Numbered from the stretch's first letter, positions 1 through 10,816 are shown. The stretch is 64,000 nt of DNA from Meghimatium bilineatum (GCA_034231615.1 CM067315.1:13443713-13507712); one strand, 5' to 3'. The notes: generated from the letters alone by a model not told the origin. Translations and numbers: made by a program.

Positions 1-118
1 CAACAACTAGAACAATGGATGGATATATGACTACTTCAAATTAACAACTAGAACAATAGATATATATATATGACTACTTTAAATCAACAACTAGAACAAT
101 GGATTGATATATCAACTC
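1..118. repeat. Tandem repeat, about 42-45 bp, cut by window edge
   Basis: About 2.7 imperfect copies of a unit beginning CAACAACTAGAACAATGGAT. The array probably continues to the left of the window. Confidence 0.7.
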
Positions 119-492
119 AAGAATTGCAATACGTACAATATTATTTTCTCCGTTCGATGACACTCTATCACTACACAATTATCATTGTATGAAAGGTATG
201 TAAACTCCACTCTGACGGAACTTGTTTCAGCAAGTAGACGCAGTTCACATCTCATATGCAACATTCTGATGTGTCTACAGTTTCTTGGGATTTCCTAACA
301 TCTTTCAATTTTCTATGAAGGAGGGAGTATATTTCTAAACAGTCATTTCACAATTTCTCTCCACACCGTTACACGTCCAAAGTTAAGTGACACGAAAATG
401 AGTTGTAATACAGTAAAAGCCTAATATATAGGCAAAGTATTGTGCGAATATTCACATACATCGGAGGGACTCGCCAATATACACAATCATAG
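119..492. other. Unassigned DNA
   Basis: AT-rich sequence with no recognisable coding, RNA or repeat signal. Confidence 0.4.
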
Positions 493-690
493 ATGCCTGT
501 GAGGATACCTACAGGCAAAAGAGCCAGGGGTAGACCAAAAGAAACACTCAGAAGAACAATACTTAGAGAAAGTAAAACAATCAATATCCATACTATTCAA
601 GAACGGCACAGAATAGCTTCGAACCGACAGAATTGGAGAGATCTGACCTATGTGCTAACTTCAGCGCAAAAAGAACATGAAAAGCGAAAG
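493..690 (+). pseudogene. LINE 3' remnant, C-terminal tail of reverse transcriptase ORF
   Basis: The translation contains GRPKETLRRT followed by NRQNWRDLT. This basic tail with a late Trp is typical of the last 60-70 residues of non-LTR retrotransposon polymerases. The same tail occurs at 12688-12852 (GRPKTTLRRT) and, on the other strand, at 9904-9996 (NRQNWRDLTSALCA), so this is a dispersed family seen here only as very short 3' ends. No RT catalytic domain is present. Clade not assigned. Confidence 0.6.
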
Positions 691-755
691 ATGCCTGTGA
701 ACTTATAGGAATCATTTGTCTAACTTCATAAATATATATAATCTGTGTAGAAAGA

Positions 756-946
756 CAAATAATGGAGAGCAGAGCACTCGGGAGGAGGAGGAAGGGTAGA
801 CCAAGTAAACTATGGACTGACGACATTAAAGAAAACATGAATACATCGTTAGAAAATGCAAACCGCATCGCCCAAGACAGAGAAGGGTTCAGGGATTTCA
901 GTGGGAAGACGCGTTCTGGAGAGAATACGTCACATGGCATGACATA
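756..946 (+). pseudogene. RTE-like LINE 3' remnant
   Basis: Reads RRRKGRPSKLWTDDIKENMN, then RIAQDREGFRDF, then (shifted frame) FWREYVTWHD. This is the C-terminal tail of an RTE-like polymerase, the same family as the minus-strand copies at 7451-7840 and 42018-42300. It lacks the RT core and sits about 65 bp from a tail of a different LINE family. Family assignment is by motif resemblance. Confidence 0.6.
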
Positions 947-1469
947 TATAAAATCTAAGACTACACGCAAAGATTTAAAAGGATACATACAATAGTTTTT
1001 GATAAAATTGCATTAGATTGAGGGCACGATATTTGGAAACGAACAATAACATCAATAAGACAGGGAAAAAACAGAAATAAATCAGGAGTTGCAACAAAGT
1101 GCATAACAAACTAACATCAACAAAACCAAACGACCTGTCTACTATAGATAACATCAATAGAAAGCAGACATGAAAGTATTGACTCGGGAATATAGTATTT
1201 ATATCATTTATATCTTACCTTCTATCAATTCTTCTGATTTTGGAACAGCATCAGTACAGTTTTGTGGCATGTCGGTAATATCCTCATGTACCACCATATT
1301 TCTGCACCTCAAATATTCAGTCTTGACATTTTGTTTACTTACGTGATGTCGTTATCAACTCACATAACATCCATTTGGCAGGCTACTCGAGACGTTATGA
1401 GAAAGTAGAGAAGTCAAGTGTTCCGTTAGACGAGTATTTACTGTTCCCATATAAATATAAATAAATAAA
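947..1469. other. Unassigned DNA
   Basis: No coding, RNA or tandem structure recognised. Ends at an (AT)n run that leads into the next array. Confidence 0.4.
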
Positions 1470-2013
1470 TATATATATATATATATATTGTTATCACATC
1501 GACTGTTATCACATCTACTGTTATCACATGTACTGTTATCACATCGACTGTTATCACATCTACTGTTATCACATCTACAGTTATCACATCTACTGTTATC
1601 ACATCTACAGTTATCACATCTACAGTTATCACATCTACAGTTATCACATCTACTGTTATCACATCTACTGTTATCACATCTACTGTTATCACATCTACTG
1701 TTATCACATCTACAGTTATCACATCTACTGTTAGCACATCTACTGTTATCGCATCTATTGTTATTATATATAATGTTATTTACATCTACTGTTATTATAT
1801 ATAATGTTATCGCATCTATTGTTATTATATATAATGTTATCACATCTACTGTTATTACATCTACTGTTATTACATATAATGTTATCACATCTACTGTTAT
1901 CACATCTAGTGTTATTACATATAATGTTATCACAGCTACTGATATTACATACAATGTTATCACATCTACTGTTATTACGTATAATGTTATCACATCTACA
2001 GTTATACTGCTAT
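1470..2013. repeat. (AT)n followed by a 15-bp minisatellite, about 35 units
   Basis: Unit TGTTATCACATCTAC, with CTACTG and CTACAG subtypes, and a second subtype TGTTATTATATATAA interspersed in the right half. The 15-bp period keeps several frames open on both strands (LLLSH or ITVDV repeats). These are artefacts, not genes. Confidence 0.95.
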
Positions 2014-2059
2014 AAGCGATGTCAGAAATGATGCTTGCTATAAAAAAAATTCACAAATA

Positions 2060-2318
2060 ATACGCGCTCTAAACTATTTCGCACAATGATACATTCTGGA
2101 AATTATCTCGCAAATGATACTATAAACATTCTTACGAATCATAGTTACTATAAACTATCTCATGAATGATACTTGTTCGAAACTATCACACAAATGATAC
2201 TTACTTTAAACTATCTTACATACGATACTTGCTATAAACTATCTTACATACGATACTTGCTATAAACTATCTTACATACGATACTTGCTATAAACTATAT
2301 TACATACGATACTTACCA
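2060..2318. repeat. 28-bp minisatellite, about 9 units
   Basis: The unit contains AACTATCTTACATACGATAC. The left units are degenerate (CTCATGAATGATAC, CACACAAATGATAC); the last three or four are nearly identical, so the right end was homogenised most recently. Confidence 0.9.
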
Positions 2319-2744
2319 ACCGATGCCTTACAATCATGTTTTAACAAAAACTATTATATAAAAATGTCTCTGTTGTTAGCAGACTCTGCTATAAATGAAA
2401 TTGTTTCTGTAGCTATACAAGTCCGCTAGTAAATATCATACGACAAACAAGTCCTGCTTCTTTCACATTTTTACAATTTCTTTACTCTCCTGTAACTTTC
2501 ACATCATCTGGTATGTCACGTGACATAATACGATAGAACTGGTGAATATTTAATTTGAGATGTGAAGTTGAGAGTGGCCAGGTATAACTGCTCTTAGACC
2601 GGCTCAGGGTACCCAGGGTATATGATATTAATCCTGGTATCCATAGTTCGCTATCTCGCTGACCATCTGGTTCGGTTTCCTGAGTAACCGTCAGCAATTA
2701 ATGATATGGATTGTTAATATGTGTTGTTTTTTTTCAGGGAAGAA

Positions 2745-2748
<4 letters not shown>
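2319..2748. other. Unassigned DNA
   Basis: No feature recognised; ends at the (GA)n tract. Confidence 0.4.

Positions 2749-2806
<58 letters not shown>
2749..2806. repeat. (GA)n microsatellite
   Basis: Uninterrupted GA dinucleotide run of about 58 bp. Confidence 0.98.
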
Positions 2807-2811
<5 letters not shown>

Positions 2812-3008
2812 TGTGTTTGTAAGTGAGAATGAAAGAAATGACGACGTATTGGTGGAAGATCAATGAAGAAGATTGGGAGTAGTGTAAAAGACGGATGGTA
2901 GATGGCAGCGACATGTTTTTCTTGTTTGTGAATATGATAGAAACTACAATTGCTATCCTGTTCTCCAGAGTTATCATCATCATAATATGAAGAGTTTCAT
3001 TCTCTGAG

Positions 3009-3285
3009 TCATTTCACTCTTTGTATCATTTCACTCTTTGTATCATTCCACTCTTTGTATCATTTCACTCTTTGTATCATTTCACTCTTTGTATCATTCC
3101 ACTCTTTGTATCATTTCACTCTTTGTATCATTTCACTCTTTGTATCATTCCACTCTTTGTATCATTTCACTCTTTGTATCATTCCGCTCTCTGTATCATT
3201 TCACTTTGTATCATTCCACTCTTTGTATCATTCCACTCTTTGTATCATTCCACTCTTTGTATCATTTCACTCTGTGTATCATTGA
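3009..3285. repeat. 17-bp minisatellite, about 16 units
   Basis: Unit TCATTTCACTCTTTGTA alternating with TCATTCCACTCTTTGTA, with one shortened unit near 3200. It joins the next array directly. Confidence 0.95.
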
Positions 3286-4968
3286 ACCGTTAAATCTCAC
3301 TGATCAGATTCTGGACTGCCTGAACGGTTGAATTGTGGCGATTGATTGTGAGAAGAAACCTCACTGATACGACCCTTGACTGCATGAACCGTTAAATCTT
3401 GGCTTCTGCCAGTAGGAAGAAATCTCACTGATCAGATTCTGGACTGCCTGAACGGTTGAATCGTGGCGATTGATTGTGAGAAGAAACCTCACTGATACGA
3501 CCCTTGACTATCCGAACCGTTAAATCTTGGCTTCTGAAAGTAGGAAGAAATCTCACTGTAACGGCCCTTGATTGCCTGAACCGTTAAATCTCACTGATAC
3601 GACCCTTGACTGCCTGAACCGTTAAATCTCACTGATACGACCCTTGACTGCTTGAACCATTAAATCTTGGCTTCTGAAAGTAGGAAGAAATCTCACTGTA
3701 ACGACCCTTGATTGCCTGAACCGTTAAATCTCACTGATACGACCCTTGATTGCCTGAACCGTTAAATCTCACTGATACGACCCTTGATTGCCTGAACCGT
3801 TAAATCTCACTGAAACGACCCTTGATTGCTTGAACCGTTAAATCTTGGCTTCTGACAGTAGGAAGAAATCTCACTGATACGACCCTTGATTGTATGAACC
3901 GTTAAATCTTGGCTTCTGACAGTAGGAAGAAATCTCACAGATACAACCCTTGATTGCATGAACCGTTAAATCTCACTGATCAGATACTATATTGCTTGAA
4001 TCGTTAAATCTCACTGATCAGATACTATATTGCTTGAACCGTTAAATCTCACTGATCAGATACTATATTGCCTGAACCGTTAAATCTCACTGATACGACC
4101 CTTGATTGCCTGAACCGTTAAATCTCACTGATCAGATACTATATTGCTTGAACCGTTAAATCTCACTGATCAGATACTATATTGCCTGAACCGTTAAATC
4201 TCACTGATACGACCCTTGATTGCCTGAACCGTTAAATCTCACTGATACGACCCTTGATTGCCTGAACCGTTAAATCTCACTGATACTACCCTTGATTGCC
4301 TGAACCGTTAAATCTCACTGATACGACCCTTGATTGCCTGAACCGTTAAATCTCACTGATACGACCCTTGATTGCCTGAACCGTTAAATCTCACTGATCA
4401 GATACTATATTGCTTGAACCGTTAAATCTCACTGATCAGATACTATATTGCCTGAACCGTTAAATCTCACTGATACGACCCTTGATTGCCTGAACCGTTG
4501 AAACTCACTGATACGACCTTTGATTGCCTGAACCGTTAAATCTCACTGATTGCCTGAACCGTGAAATCTCACCGATTGCCTGAACCGTTAAATCTCACTG
4601 ATTGCCTGAACCGTTAAATCTCACTGATTGCCTGAACCGTTAAATCTCACTGATTGCCTGAACCGTCAAATCTCATCTCACTGATTGCCTGAACCGTTAA
4701 ATCTCACTGATTGCCTCAACCGTTAAATCTCACTGATTGCCTGAACCGTTAAATCTCACTGATTGTCTGAACCGTTAAATCTCACTGATTGCCTGAACCG
4801 TTAAATCTCACTGATTGCCTGAACTGTTAAATCTCACTGATTGTCTGAACCGTTAAATCTCACTGATTGCCTGAACCGTTAAATCTCACTGATTGCCTGA
4901 ACCGTTAAATCTCACTGATTGCCTGAACCGTTAAATCTCACTGATTGCCTGAACCATTGAGTCGTTGA
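3286..4968. repeat. Composite minisatellite, 26/38/64-bp unit variants
   Basis: All units share the core CCTGAACCGTTAAATCTCAC. The left part mixes longer units carrying a CTTGGCTTCTGACAGTAGG block. The middle mixes 38-bp units of two kinds (ATACGACCCTTGAT and ATCAGATACTATAT). The right part (about 4540-4960) is a 26-bp short form lacking the variable middle. The order suggests stepwise deletion and re-expansion. Confidence 0.95.
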
Positions 4969-5065
4969 TTGTGATAGTTAACGACTATGAGCAGAATCAA
5001 AACAAGCCTTCATGCGTGACGATTGAGATTATTGTCGTTATTTCCGCTGGTCACTGTGTATATGT

Positions 5066-5178
5066 ATATACTATATGTCGCCTGCTAACTCCCGCCAACA
5101 AAATTTATATACTATGTGTCGCCTACTAACGCCCATCAACAAAATGTATATATGTGTCGCCTGCTAACGCCCATCAAC
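5066..5178. repeat. 43-bp tandem repeat, about 2.6 units
   Basis: Unit contains TATGTGTCGCCTGCTAACGC followed by CATCAACAAAAT. Short and degenerate. Confidence 0.8.
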
Positions 5179-5310
5179 AAAATTCCCAGAAAAAATCGAC
5201 AACATGTAAACGACTTATTTGTTGTGTCTGCTCGTAGACCTCAACTGTCGATAGCCTTGTCATATATAGCCATTTCTTTTCTTCAGTGTTCATTCTCAGA
5301 CTCCTGCTGG

Positions 5311-6834
5311 TTCTTCTTCTTCTTCTTCTGCGTTCAGCATCTGTAGTCATGCTATACCGTCAGACCTGTCATCAAGACAAAGTCCACTGTCTTCTCAAGG
5401 TCAGAGCGGCTGCCCCATAGCTTTTGCTTCAAGTCTGTATCCTCTCGCCAGGTCTGCTGTCTCTGCTCTTTGTTTGTTGGGCAGTCCTGAAGTATGTGTT
5501 CCGGATCCACATGGACATTCATCTGTGTATGAGATCCTTAATCGGTAAAGGTGACCCAACAGTCTGCAGTGGCCTGTTCTAAGGCGAAATATTGTGGTCT
5601 GTTGATATCTTTGGAGGAGATGTATTGCATCATGTTCGTATTCCCCTTTCATTTGTTTCTTCCGCTTTGCTGTGTATGTGTTGCGGATTATTGTTTTTAC
5701 TTCTCCGTAAGACAGTGGGTGTCTGTGTTGCTCCATTTCGCTTCCTGCCTTTGGCAGAGCATCCGCTTTCTCATTTCCCATGATTCCACAGTGTGATTGT
5801 ATTCACTGAAGGGCAATAGCTGTTGATTTTTGGATCTGTCTTAGCTCATGTCTGATGTTGTACAGAAGGCTTTCATTTCTGTTGCTCTGGATTGATTCCA
5901 GTAGGGATCTGCAATCTGTGAATATGGCTATCTTCTTTGGTCTTGACAGACCTGGTTCAGTGAAGGCTTTCAGTGCTTGATGGAGTGCAACTGCTTCTGC
6001 TCTAAAATTAGAGAAGTATTTCCCGGTTGGAAAAGCTTTTGATATTGTCTTTCCATCTTTGAGTCTTATAAAAATTCCACCTCCTCCATTCCTTACTGCT
6101 CCTTCTGCCGATCCATCTGTGTAGACATGTGTCCATTCCTTGGGATTGTATTTTATTTCTATCATCTCCAGTGTCAATACTTTTAGTTGAGGTGAAGTTT
6201 GGTATTCCTTATTAATTATTCCAGGAACCTGTGTTATTATGGAGACATTCTGAAGACTATTGCCTGGCTTTTCAAAGTCCGTTAGTGTTTCAGTTTCTTT
6301 TGGGAGGTTTGTGAGGATTTCTTTATGTTGTTCATGGTGACAGAATGTGACAGAAGCTGGTTCTCTTCAACCAGCTTGTGGTTGATCTAGAAATTTGTGC
6401 ATACATCGGATGGTTTGGCATGCGCTTAATTTTTTCCCTTTGAACAAGCACTCTTTCTTCTCTTCTGTCATCCAGTGTGCGGATGGTTACATGTTTTTCC
6501 ATTGCATGGATTGGAGTGGTTTTCATCCCTCCTGAGATAAGTCGAAGTCCTGCATTTTGTACTTTAGATAGGCGATCAGTATTTGTTTTTGATGCTGATG
6601 CCCAGGCTGTCATTCCATATTCTACTACAGGTATGACTATACCCATGTAGACTTTTCTATATATTTCCATTTGCTCCTCAGCTTGTACTTGCAAGTTTCT
6701 TCATCAAAGATAGCCTCCTGGTTGCTTTTGCTCAGAGGTTATTAGGTGTGGTGTCCAGGTGAGTCGCTTGTCTAGTGTGACCCCTAGATATATAGGGTTC
6801 TCCACATGTGCTAACTCACTTCCATTTATTTTAA
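5311..6834 (-). mobile_element. 5'-truncated LINE (RT end, RNase H, Cys/His tail) inside SINE-B
   Basis: Minus-strand element ending in (AGA)n at 5311 and truncated inside the RT domain at 6834. Direct repeats CCTGCTGG flank it, the expected target-site duplication. Going 5' to 3' it encodes the end of RT (YLGVTLDKRLTW), the thumb region (PVVEYGMTAWAS, SKVQNAGLRLISGGM), RNase H, and a Cys-rich tail (CPCGSGT). Its 3' UTR end GAACGCAGAAGAAG is shared with the LINE fragments at 18498 and 46573. Confidence 0.9.
5401..6177 (-). pseudogene. RNase H and C-terminal region of the LINE polyprotein, broken
   Basis: RNase H would remove the RNA strand during element replication. Visible catalytic motifs are YTDGSAEGAV (first Asp), NFRAEAVAL (Glu), IFTDCRS (Asp) and SHCGIMGNEKADA (His and last Asp). 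A TGG-to-TGA change just before SHCGI splits the frame into 5803-6177 and 5401-5781; the two parts share the same phase. A further small deletion in the Cys-rich tail (compare 18498-18880, CGSGTQTPEHILQDC) shifts the frame, giving a nonsense tail. The 124- and 126-residue open stretches are parts of one dead gene. Confidence 0.85.
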
Positions 6835-7450
6835 CCTGCTGGATCTCTCTTGCAGCAGGACAATGCAATAGGAAAACGGTCCTACTAGATTCCCAGCAGG
6901 ATGTAGTCAAAAGAGTGGAAATGCGTTGTGTCTCCGTTTTATTTGTGCCAATGGCCCGACACATAGGTCTTTTGCGGAAACCATGGTTTAATCTAACAAC
7001 ATGGGAATATGACTATCACGTTGTGTTGAAAGTGTCATCAAAACTTCAATACTACTTTCGTAGAATACAAGTTATGTCTATCGCACTATATAGTATAGGT
7101 ACGAAAACATACAAATGACAATATGCAAGACATTTTCAACGTTTCAACCTGAAGGTCTTTCTCAAGACAATGCAATACAAACAGTGCACAAACAATAAAA
7201 ACAACAAAAACAATGGTACTATTACGGGAGCACTAGACGGCAAACAGTGAACAGAACGGCGTCCAATGTGACAACACACGTGTACACAAGTATTGTCATG
7301 GTGGGATTTTTTTTTAAAAAGGAAAGGGAAATGAGAACGGAATTATTTTTTTAATGTAACTGGAAATAACATGGGCAGCACTAAAACAAGGACAGCTCCA
7401 CCAAGAATTTAAACAAATAAATGATCGGAATATAAAGGCACAAAGGCTTA

Positions 7451-7840
7451 CGGGTCATCATCAAGTGACATATTCTTTCCAGAACGTAGTCTTTCCTATG
7501 GATCTCTTTAATTCTCCGCGGTCTTGAGCAAGTTTCCCTGCATCTTCCAGTGACATGCGCAGGCATTCTTGAATGTCTTTTGTACAACGGCGTCTTGGTC
7601 AGCCTTTGCCCCTGTTGCCTTCTATCATCCCCTCCAGTAACACTCTCTCCATGCCGTCGTGCCTCTTAATATGACCGAAAAAACTAGCTTTTTCTTTAAT
7701 ATAGTGTTCAGAAGCCAGCCTTCCTGGACGTTAATTGCTCGTAACACCTCCTGGTTTGCTTTCTTCGCTGTCCATGGTATTCTGAAAACTCTTCTATAAC
7801 ACTTTAATTCAAATGATGTTGTTCCCTTGGCCACTGTTTT
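7451..7840 (-). mobile_element. RTE-like LINE tail inserted in Penelope-like element
   Basis: The translation gives KCYRRVFRIPWTAKKANQEV, LRAINVQEGWLLNTILKKKL, then CTKDIQECLRMSLEDAGKLA, QDRGELKRS and FWKEYVT. This is the thumb and C-terminal tail of an RTE-like polymerase, 5' truncated, with a 3' end in TGATGATG. Direct repeats AAGGCTTA at 7443-7450 and 7841-7848 mark the insertion. Same family as 756-946 and 42018-42300. Confidence 0.8.
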
Positions 7841-7877
7841 AAGGCTTAAGGGTACCCAACTAAAATATAAACCGATT

Positions 7878-8375
7878 TTAAAGGACGTAGTAAGCTCTAT
7901 CATCACTGGTGTAGGTTCTTATGGCAGTGACATGGATAACAAGGGCATCACGATGATCATCTCCATTGAAATGTATGGCGACAGGAGTAGGTTTGCTGTA
8001 TTTAATGACATGAAATTGACGGCAGAGGCGGTCACTCAATTTTAAGCCCGTTTCGCCTATATACTTCTTGTCACAGCATTTACATATGATAACATAAATG
8101 ACGTCACGGGATTCACATTTAAAGGCCTCATCGTTAGTGAAATGGGTCTTAGAAAAATGAAATAGAGCGGATCTTAACTACATAGGGACATGTTAGCAAC
8201 GACTGTGTTTGCAACCTACCGTGCCAAAATGGTTTGGAACATAAGAGCTGTGAACTAAGATGTCCTTAAGATTTTTGTCACTCTTATAGGCAACCAGAGG
8301 AATGTCCTGAAAAACTTGATCCTCCTGGAAACCAGTTTGAGGATTAGACTGGAGAAGGGAATAATGCTTGAACAA
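7878..8375 (-). pseudogene. Penelope-like ORF fragment with GIY-YIG endonuclease
   Basis: One phase with two internal stops reads DIPLVAYKSDKNLKDILVHS (the linker after RT), then VIYVIICKCCDKKYIGETG, then SDRLCRQFHVIKYSKPTPVA, IHFNGDDHRDALVIHVTAI. The pattern of hydrophobic V-I-Y-V-I, a CxxC pair, Y-I-G-E-T-G and H-F-N is that of the GIY-YIG domain in the endonuclease-bearing Penelope/Neptune group, which nicks target DNA for priming. The RT core is missing. Stops after KHSRC and HVPM show decay. Family call is from motif knowledge. Confidence 0.75.
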
Positions 8376-8400
8376 GATTCAACTGACAACAGAATTTAGA

Positions 8401-8940
8401 ACCTAAGTTTCCATTCGTCTTGCTAGTCAACAACTTAACGCTCTACAGCAATTGAGCAGCATTCTCTGTAAGTGGCGTGTCGTTCCTCTGAGAGTGCCGG
8501 AGTACACACGTGGAAACCCTAGCACATTGAAGTCATTCCACTATGATTTTTAATCCTCCTTTTTTGTGTTGAGTTTTGTTTGCTGTTTAACATAAACGTC
8601 AATTGTTCTTGCAACAAATCTCTATCCATGACGTGGTTCTGTTTCCACGTTCTTATCTCAAAATTCCTGCCTTGCATGGAAGTGATTCTCTCAATGAATG
8701 AGTTATTAATAGTCTGTATTTACTGACTTCTCTTTGTTCAAGTTGAGCATGACAAAAACCGTAGATACGACGTTGATTACGGGAAAGTGCTGTGTTTCAC
8801 AATTTTAAACAAGTCCCGAATATTTCCCTTTTCTGTGATTTTAATTATCTTCTATGGGGATACACAAATTTCATATTGATGGAAAGGGGGGGGGGGGGTT
8901 AATTCTCGTATTTACAAGTTTCTTAGTATTAAATAGCATG
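8401..8940. other. Unassigned DNA
   Basis: May include the decayed 5' part of the neighbouring Penelope-like element, but I see no convincing motif. Contains a run of G at about 8886-8898. Confidence 0.35.
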
Positions 8941-9387
8941 TTCTTCTTCTTCTGTGTTCGTTCTCAAACTCATGCAGATTAATAGGATGTAGTCTGGAGT
9001 CAGGGCGGCTCTAACAATTGAGGGGCCCAATGCGAAACGGATTGCGCGGTGCCCAGTGTGGGTAGGGAAGAGGATATTAAAATAAATTCTAATATGAATT
9101 TATGGGCCTATGAAGTGAGGTGCCCACTGCGACCGCATAGGTTGCAATGGCCTAAGACCGGCCCTGTCGGGAGTACGGAATGCGTTGTCATGGTTTATAG
9201 CTTGACTACGATATCTTGCGCCTTTCGGTCTGATACTTTAGCATGGCTTCTGGGTCACTTGTCCCTCATGGGATGGGACAGTAAACTTCACTCTTTAAAA
9301 ACATCATTGGTTGCCTTTTACGATGTGCATGTTAGGTAACAGTGTCACTATTATTTGATCCCCTATCGGATCCCGACAACACATGGG
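8941..9387 (-). mobile_element. SINE-A copy interrupted by a MITE
   Basis: Left end is the tail TTCTTCTTCTTCTGTGTTCG, then CTCATGCAGATTAATAGGAT; the element resumes at 9167 with GGGAGTACGGAATGCGTTG and runs to GACAACACATGGGCG. Matches the complete SINE-A at 54928-55218 apart from the 166-bp insertion and its duplicated target. Confidence 0.85.
9001..9166. mobile_element. hAT-type MITE, 166 bp
   Basis: Starts CAGGGCGGCTCTAAC and ends GACCGGCCCTG, so the termini are imperfect inverted repeats (CAGGGC-GG and CAGGGCCGG read inward). It is flanked by 8-bp direct repeats TCTGGAGT (8993-9000) and TCGGGAGT (9167-9174), one mismatch. The 8-bp duplication and CAGGG termini are the hAT superfamily signature. 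No transposase is encoded. The interrupted SINE-A supplies the empty-site comparison. Confidence 0.85.
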
Positions 9388-9394
9388 CGTAGCA

Positions 9395-9655
9395 CGCATT
9401 GTTTACCTAAGGACTGCAGTCAGTCCCTCAAATATTCTTTATCTACGGATGGGATTGAGTCCCTCAAACATTGTTGACCTAAGGAGGGAATTTAGCCCCT
9501 CAAACTCACCCCTTATATACGGATCTGTGGATATGTTTCAGAATTACAAGAACTTATTTGTTCTAGAGTAACAGGAACTGATATGGTCTAGAATTTCAAG
9601 AACTCATTTGTTCTACAGTAACAAGAACTGATATGTTCGAGAATTTCAAGAACTG
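9395..9655. repeat. Two short degenerate tandem repeats
   Basis: At 9401-9520 about three copies of a 34-bp unit around AGTCCCTCAAA. At 9536-9655 about four copies of a 28-bp unit around TTTCAAGAACTCATTTGTTC and AACAAGAACTGATATG. Confidence 0.7.
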
Positions 9656-9903
9656 ATCCGGACCACATCGCCACAGTGCCGAACTTTGTATCACAATTAA
9701 TTGTTAAAATGATGAAAAAATTCGTGTAATGAATACATCACTGAACTACAGCGGCATAGGTGCACCTGTCGCAGTGGAAGAGGTGGGTCTTTAAAAAAGT
9801 TATTTGGATCCCCAAAGTTTTTAAATGATCTCCCAGAGGAGTACGTTAGACAGTGTAATAAAGTGTTCCCTATTTCTATCTATCTACCTATATATATATA
9901 TAT

Positions 9904-9996
9904 ATTCATTCATTCATTTTCCTTTTGCGCTGAAGTTAGCGCATAGGGCAGAGGTCAGATCTCTCCAATTCTGTCTGTTCAACGCTATTCTGTTCA
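9904..9996 (-). pseudogene. LINE 3' remnant with (TGAA)n tail
   Basis: On the minus strand: NRQNWRDLTSALCANFSAKG then stop and ATGAATGAATGAAT. Same family as 493-690, here with an intact end. It is bounded by (AT)n runs on both sides. Confidence 0.65.
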
Positions 9997-10049
9997 TATA
10001 TATATATATATATATATAGTGATCTTATAGAGATTTTGTGCTAGAAGAT

Positions 10050-10344
10050 CTCAAGGAGGCCAAAAGAACTGCTACAAAGACTCGTTAAATACCTCACTGA
10101 AAGCCTTTGAAATAAATTAAGTTACATAGGAAGAACTTGTACAAAATACATCAACATGACGCATAAACTTGTGGGAAAAAGGAGAAATGCAGCAGTTCAA
10201 CAGCGTAGAGTGGCTAGAAAGCTACGGGTAGAGCAAATACCGTCTACCGTGGTCATTCCATGCCCGAACTGTCCAGGATATGTGCGACTCAAATATGCCA
10301 TTATTAGCCATCTACGAACTAGTAGGCATGGCCATAATCTCTAA
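10050..10344 (+). pseudogene. LINE 3' remnant with C-terminal zinc-finger-like motif
   Basis: Reads GGQKNCYKDSLNTSLKAFEI, then in shifted frame KLVGKRRNAAVQQRRVARKL and CPNCPGYVRLKYAIISHLRT ending SRHG. The basic tail followed by a C2H2-like motif is what the longer LINE at 20189-21787 carries at its C terminus, so this is a decayed relative. Confidence 0.6.
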
Positions 10345-10384
10345 ACGAATTTTTAAAGTGGATTTCACAATGGAGAAACAACAT

Positions 10385-10420
10385 ATCCATCTATCTATAT
10401 ATCTATCTATCTATCTATTG
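10385..10420. repeat. (ATCT)n microsatellite
   Basis: Short imperfect ATCT/ATAT tetranucleotide run. Confidence 0.9.
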
Positions 10421-10493
10421 TATTTTTCCAGATTTTGTTGTTATGCGTTACAGGATTGAATGGCGACCACTTTTTGGACTATAATTATTTTTT

Positions 10494-10816
10494 TCAATTT
10501 ATGTGCAGTAATATTGTGACTTCACACGACGTTGGTAACTCCTTCAGACCACTTTTTTTTGTTCTGGCTCTGCCTTTAGCTGTTTCCATTCTCATGTTGC
10601 ATGCTCTTGCCGCTGACCCATAAGGGTTAATTCTCATTAAATGACCGTACCATTTCAGTGTCTGTGTGTCCACATATTTGACCACGTATATTGTTGCAGC
10701 AGTTCTTGTAATTCTTTATTCCTCACATTATGTATTTGTGCCGTTTTTCTTAGACATCTCATTTCATACGTAGTATAGCAAACTTTATCTCTTGTCTCTT
10801 TTGTTAGTGTCCATGT
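10494..10816 (-). pseudogene. LINE RT C-terminal fragment
   Basis: Minus-strand frames read VCYTTYEMRCLRKTAQIHNV, RNKELQELLQQYTWSN and then (shifted) VDTQTLKWYGHLMRIN, RMETAKGRARTKKSGLKELP. L-K-W-Y-G-H-L-M-R is the conserved post-RT box of many non-LTR polymerases, before a basic tail. One frameshift near 10670. Clade not assigned. Confidence 0.6.

Larger units (their letters stand above)
5273..6976 (-). mobile_element. SINE-B copy split by a LINE insertion
   Basis: The left piece, 5273-5310, has the SINE-B tail TTCAGTGTTCATTCTCAGAC then CTCCTGCTGG. The rest resumes at 6835-6976 with CCTGCTGGATCTCTCTTGCA, and continues through the usual SINE-B block to GGCCCGACACATAGGTCTTT. The interruption is the LINE at 5311-6834, flanked by CCTGCTGG on both sides (5303-5310 and 6835-6842). 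Joined, the two pieces match the uninterrupted SINE-B at 34779-34941. Confidence 0.85.
7135..8400 (-). mobile_element. Penelope-like element, 3' half, with an RTE insertion
   Basis: Minus-strand remnant containing the GIY-YIG nuclease domain of a Penelope-like retroelement and, 3' of it, the motif GGTTGAAACGTTGA (7135-7149), also found in the Penelope-like remnant at 39248-39262. The region 7451-7840 is a later RTE-like insertion flanked by AAGGCTTA on both sides. Reading across the insertion, GTLKP joins LCLYIPIIYLFKFLVELSLF, which resembles the corresponding stretch of the 39 kb copy. The 5' end is not recognised beyond about 8400. Confidence 0.75.
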
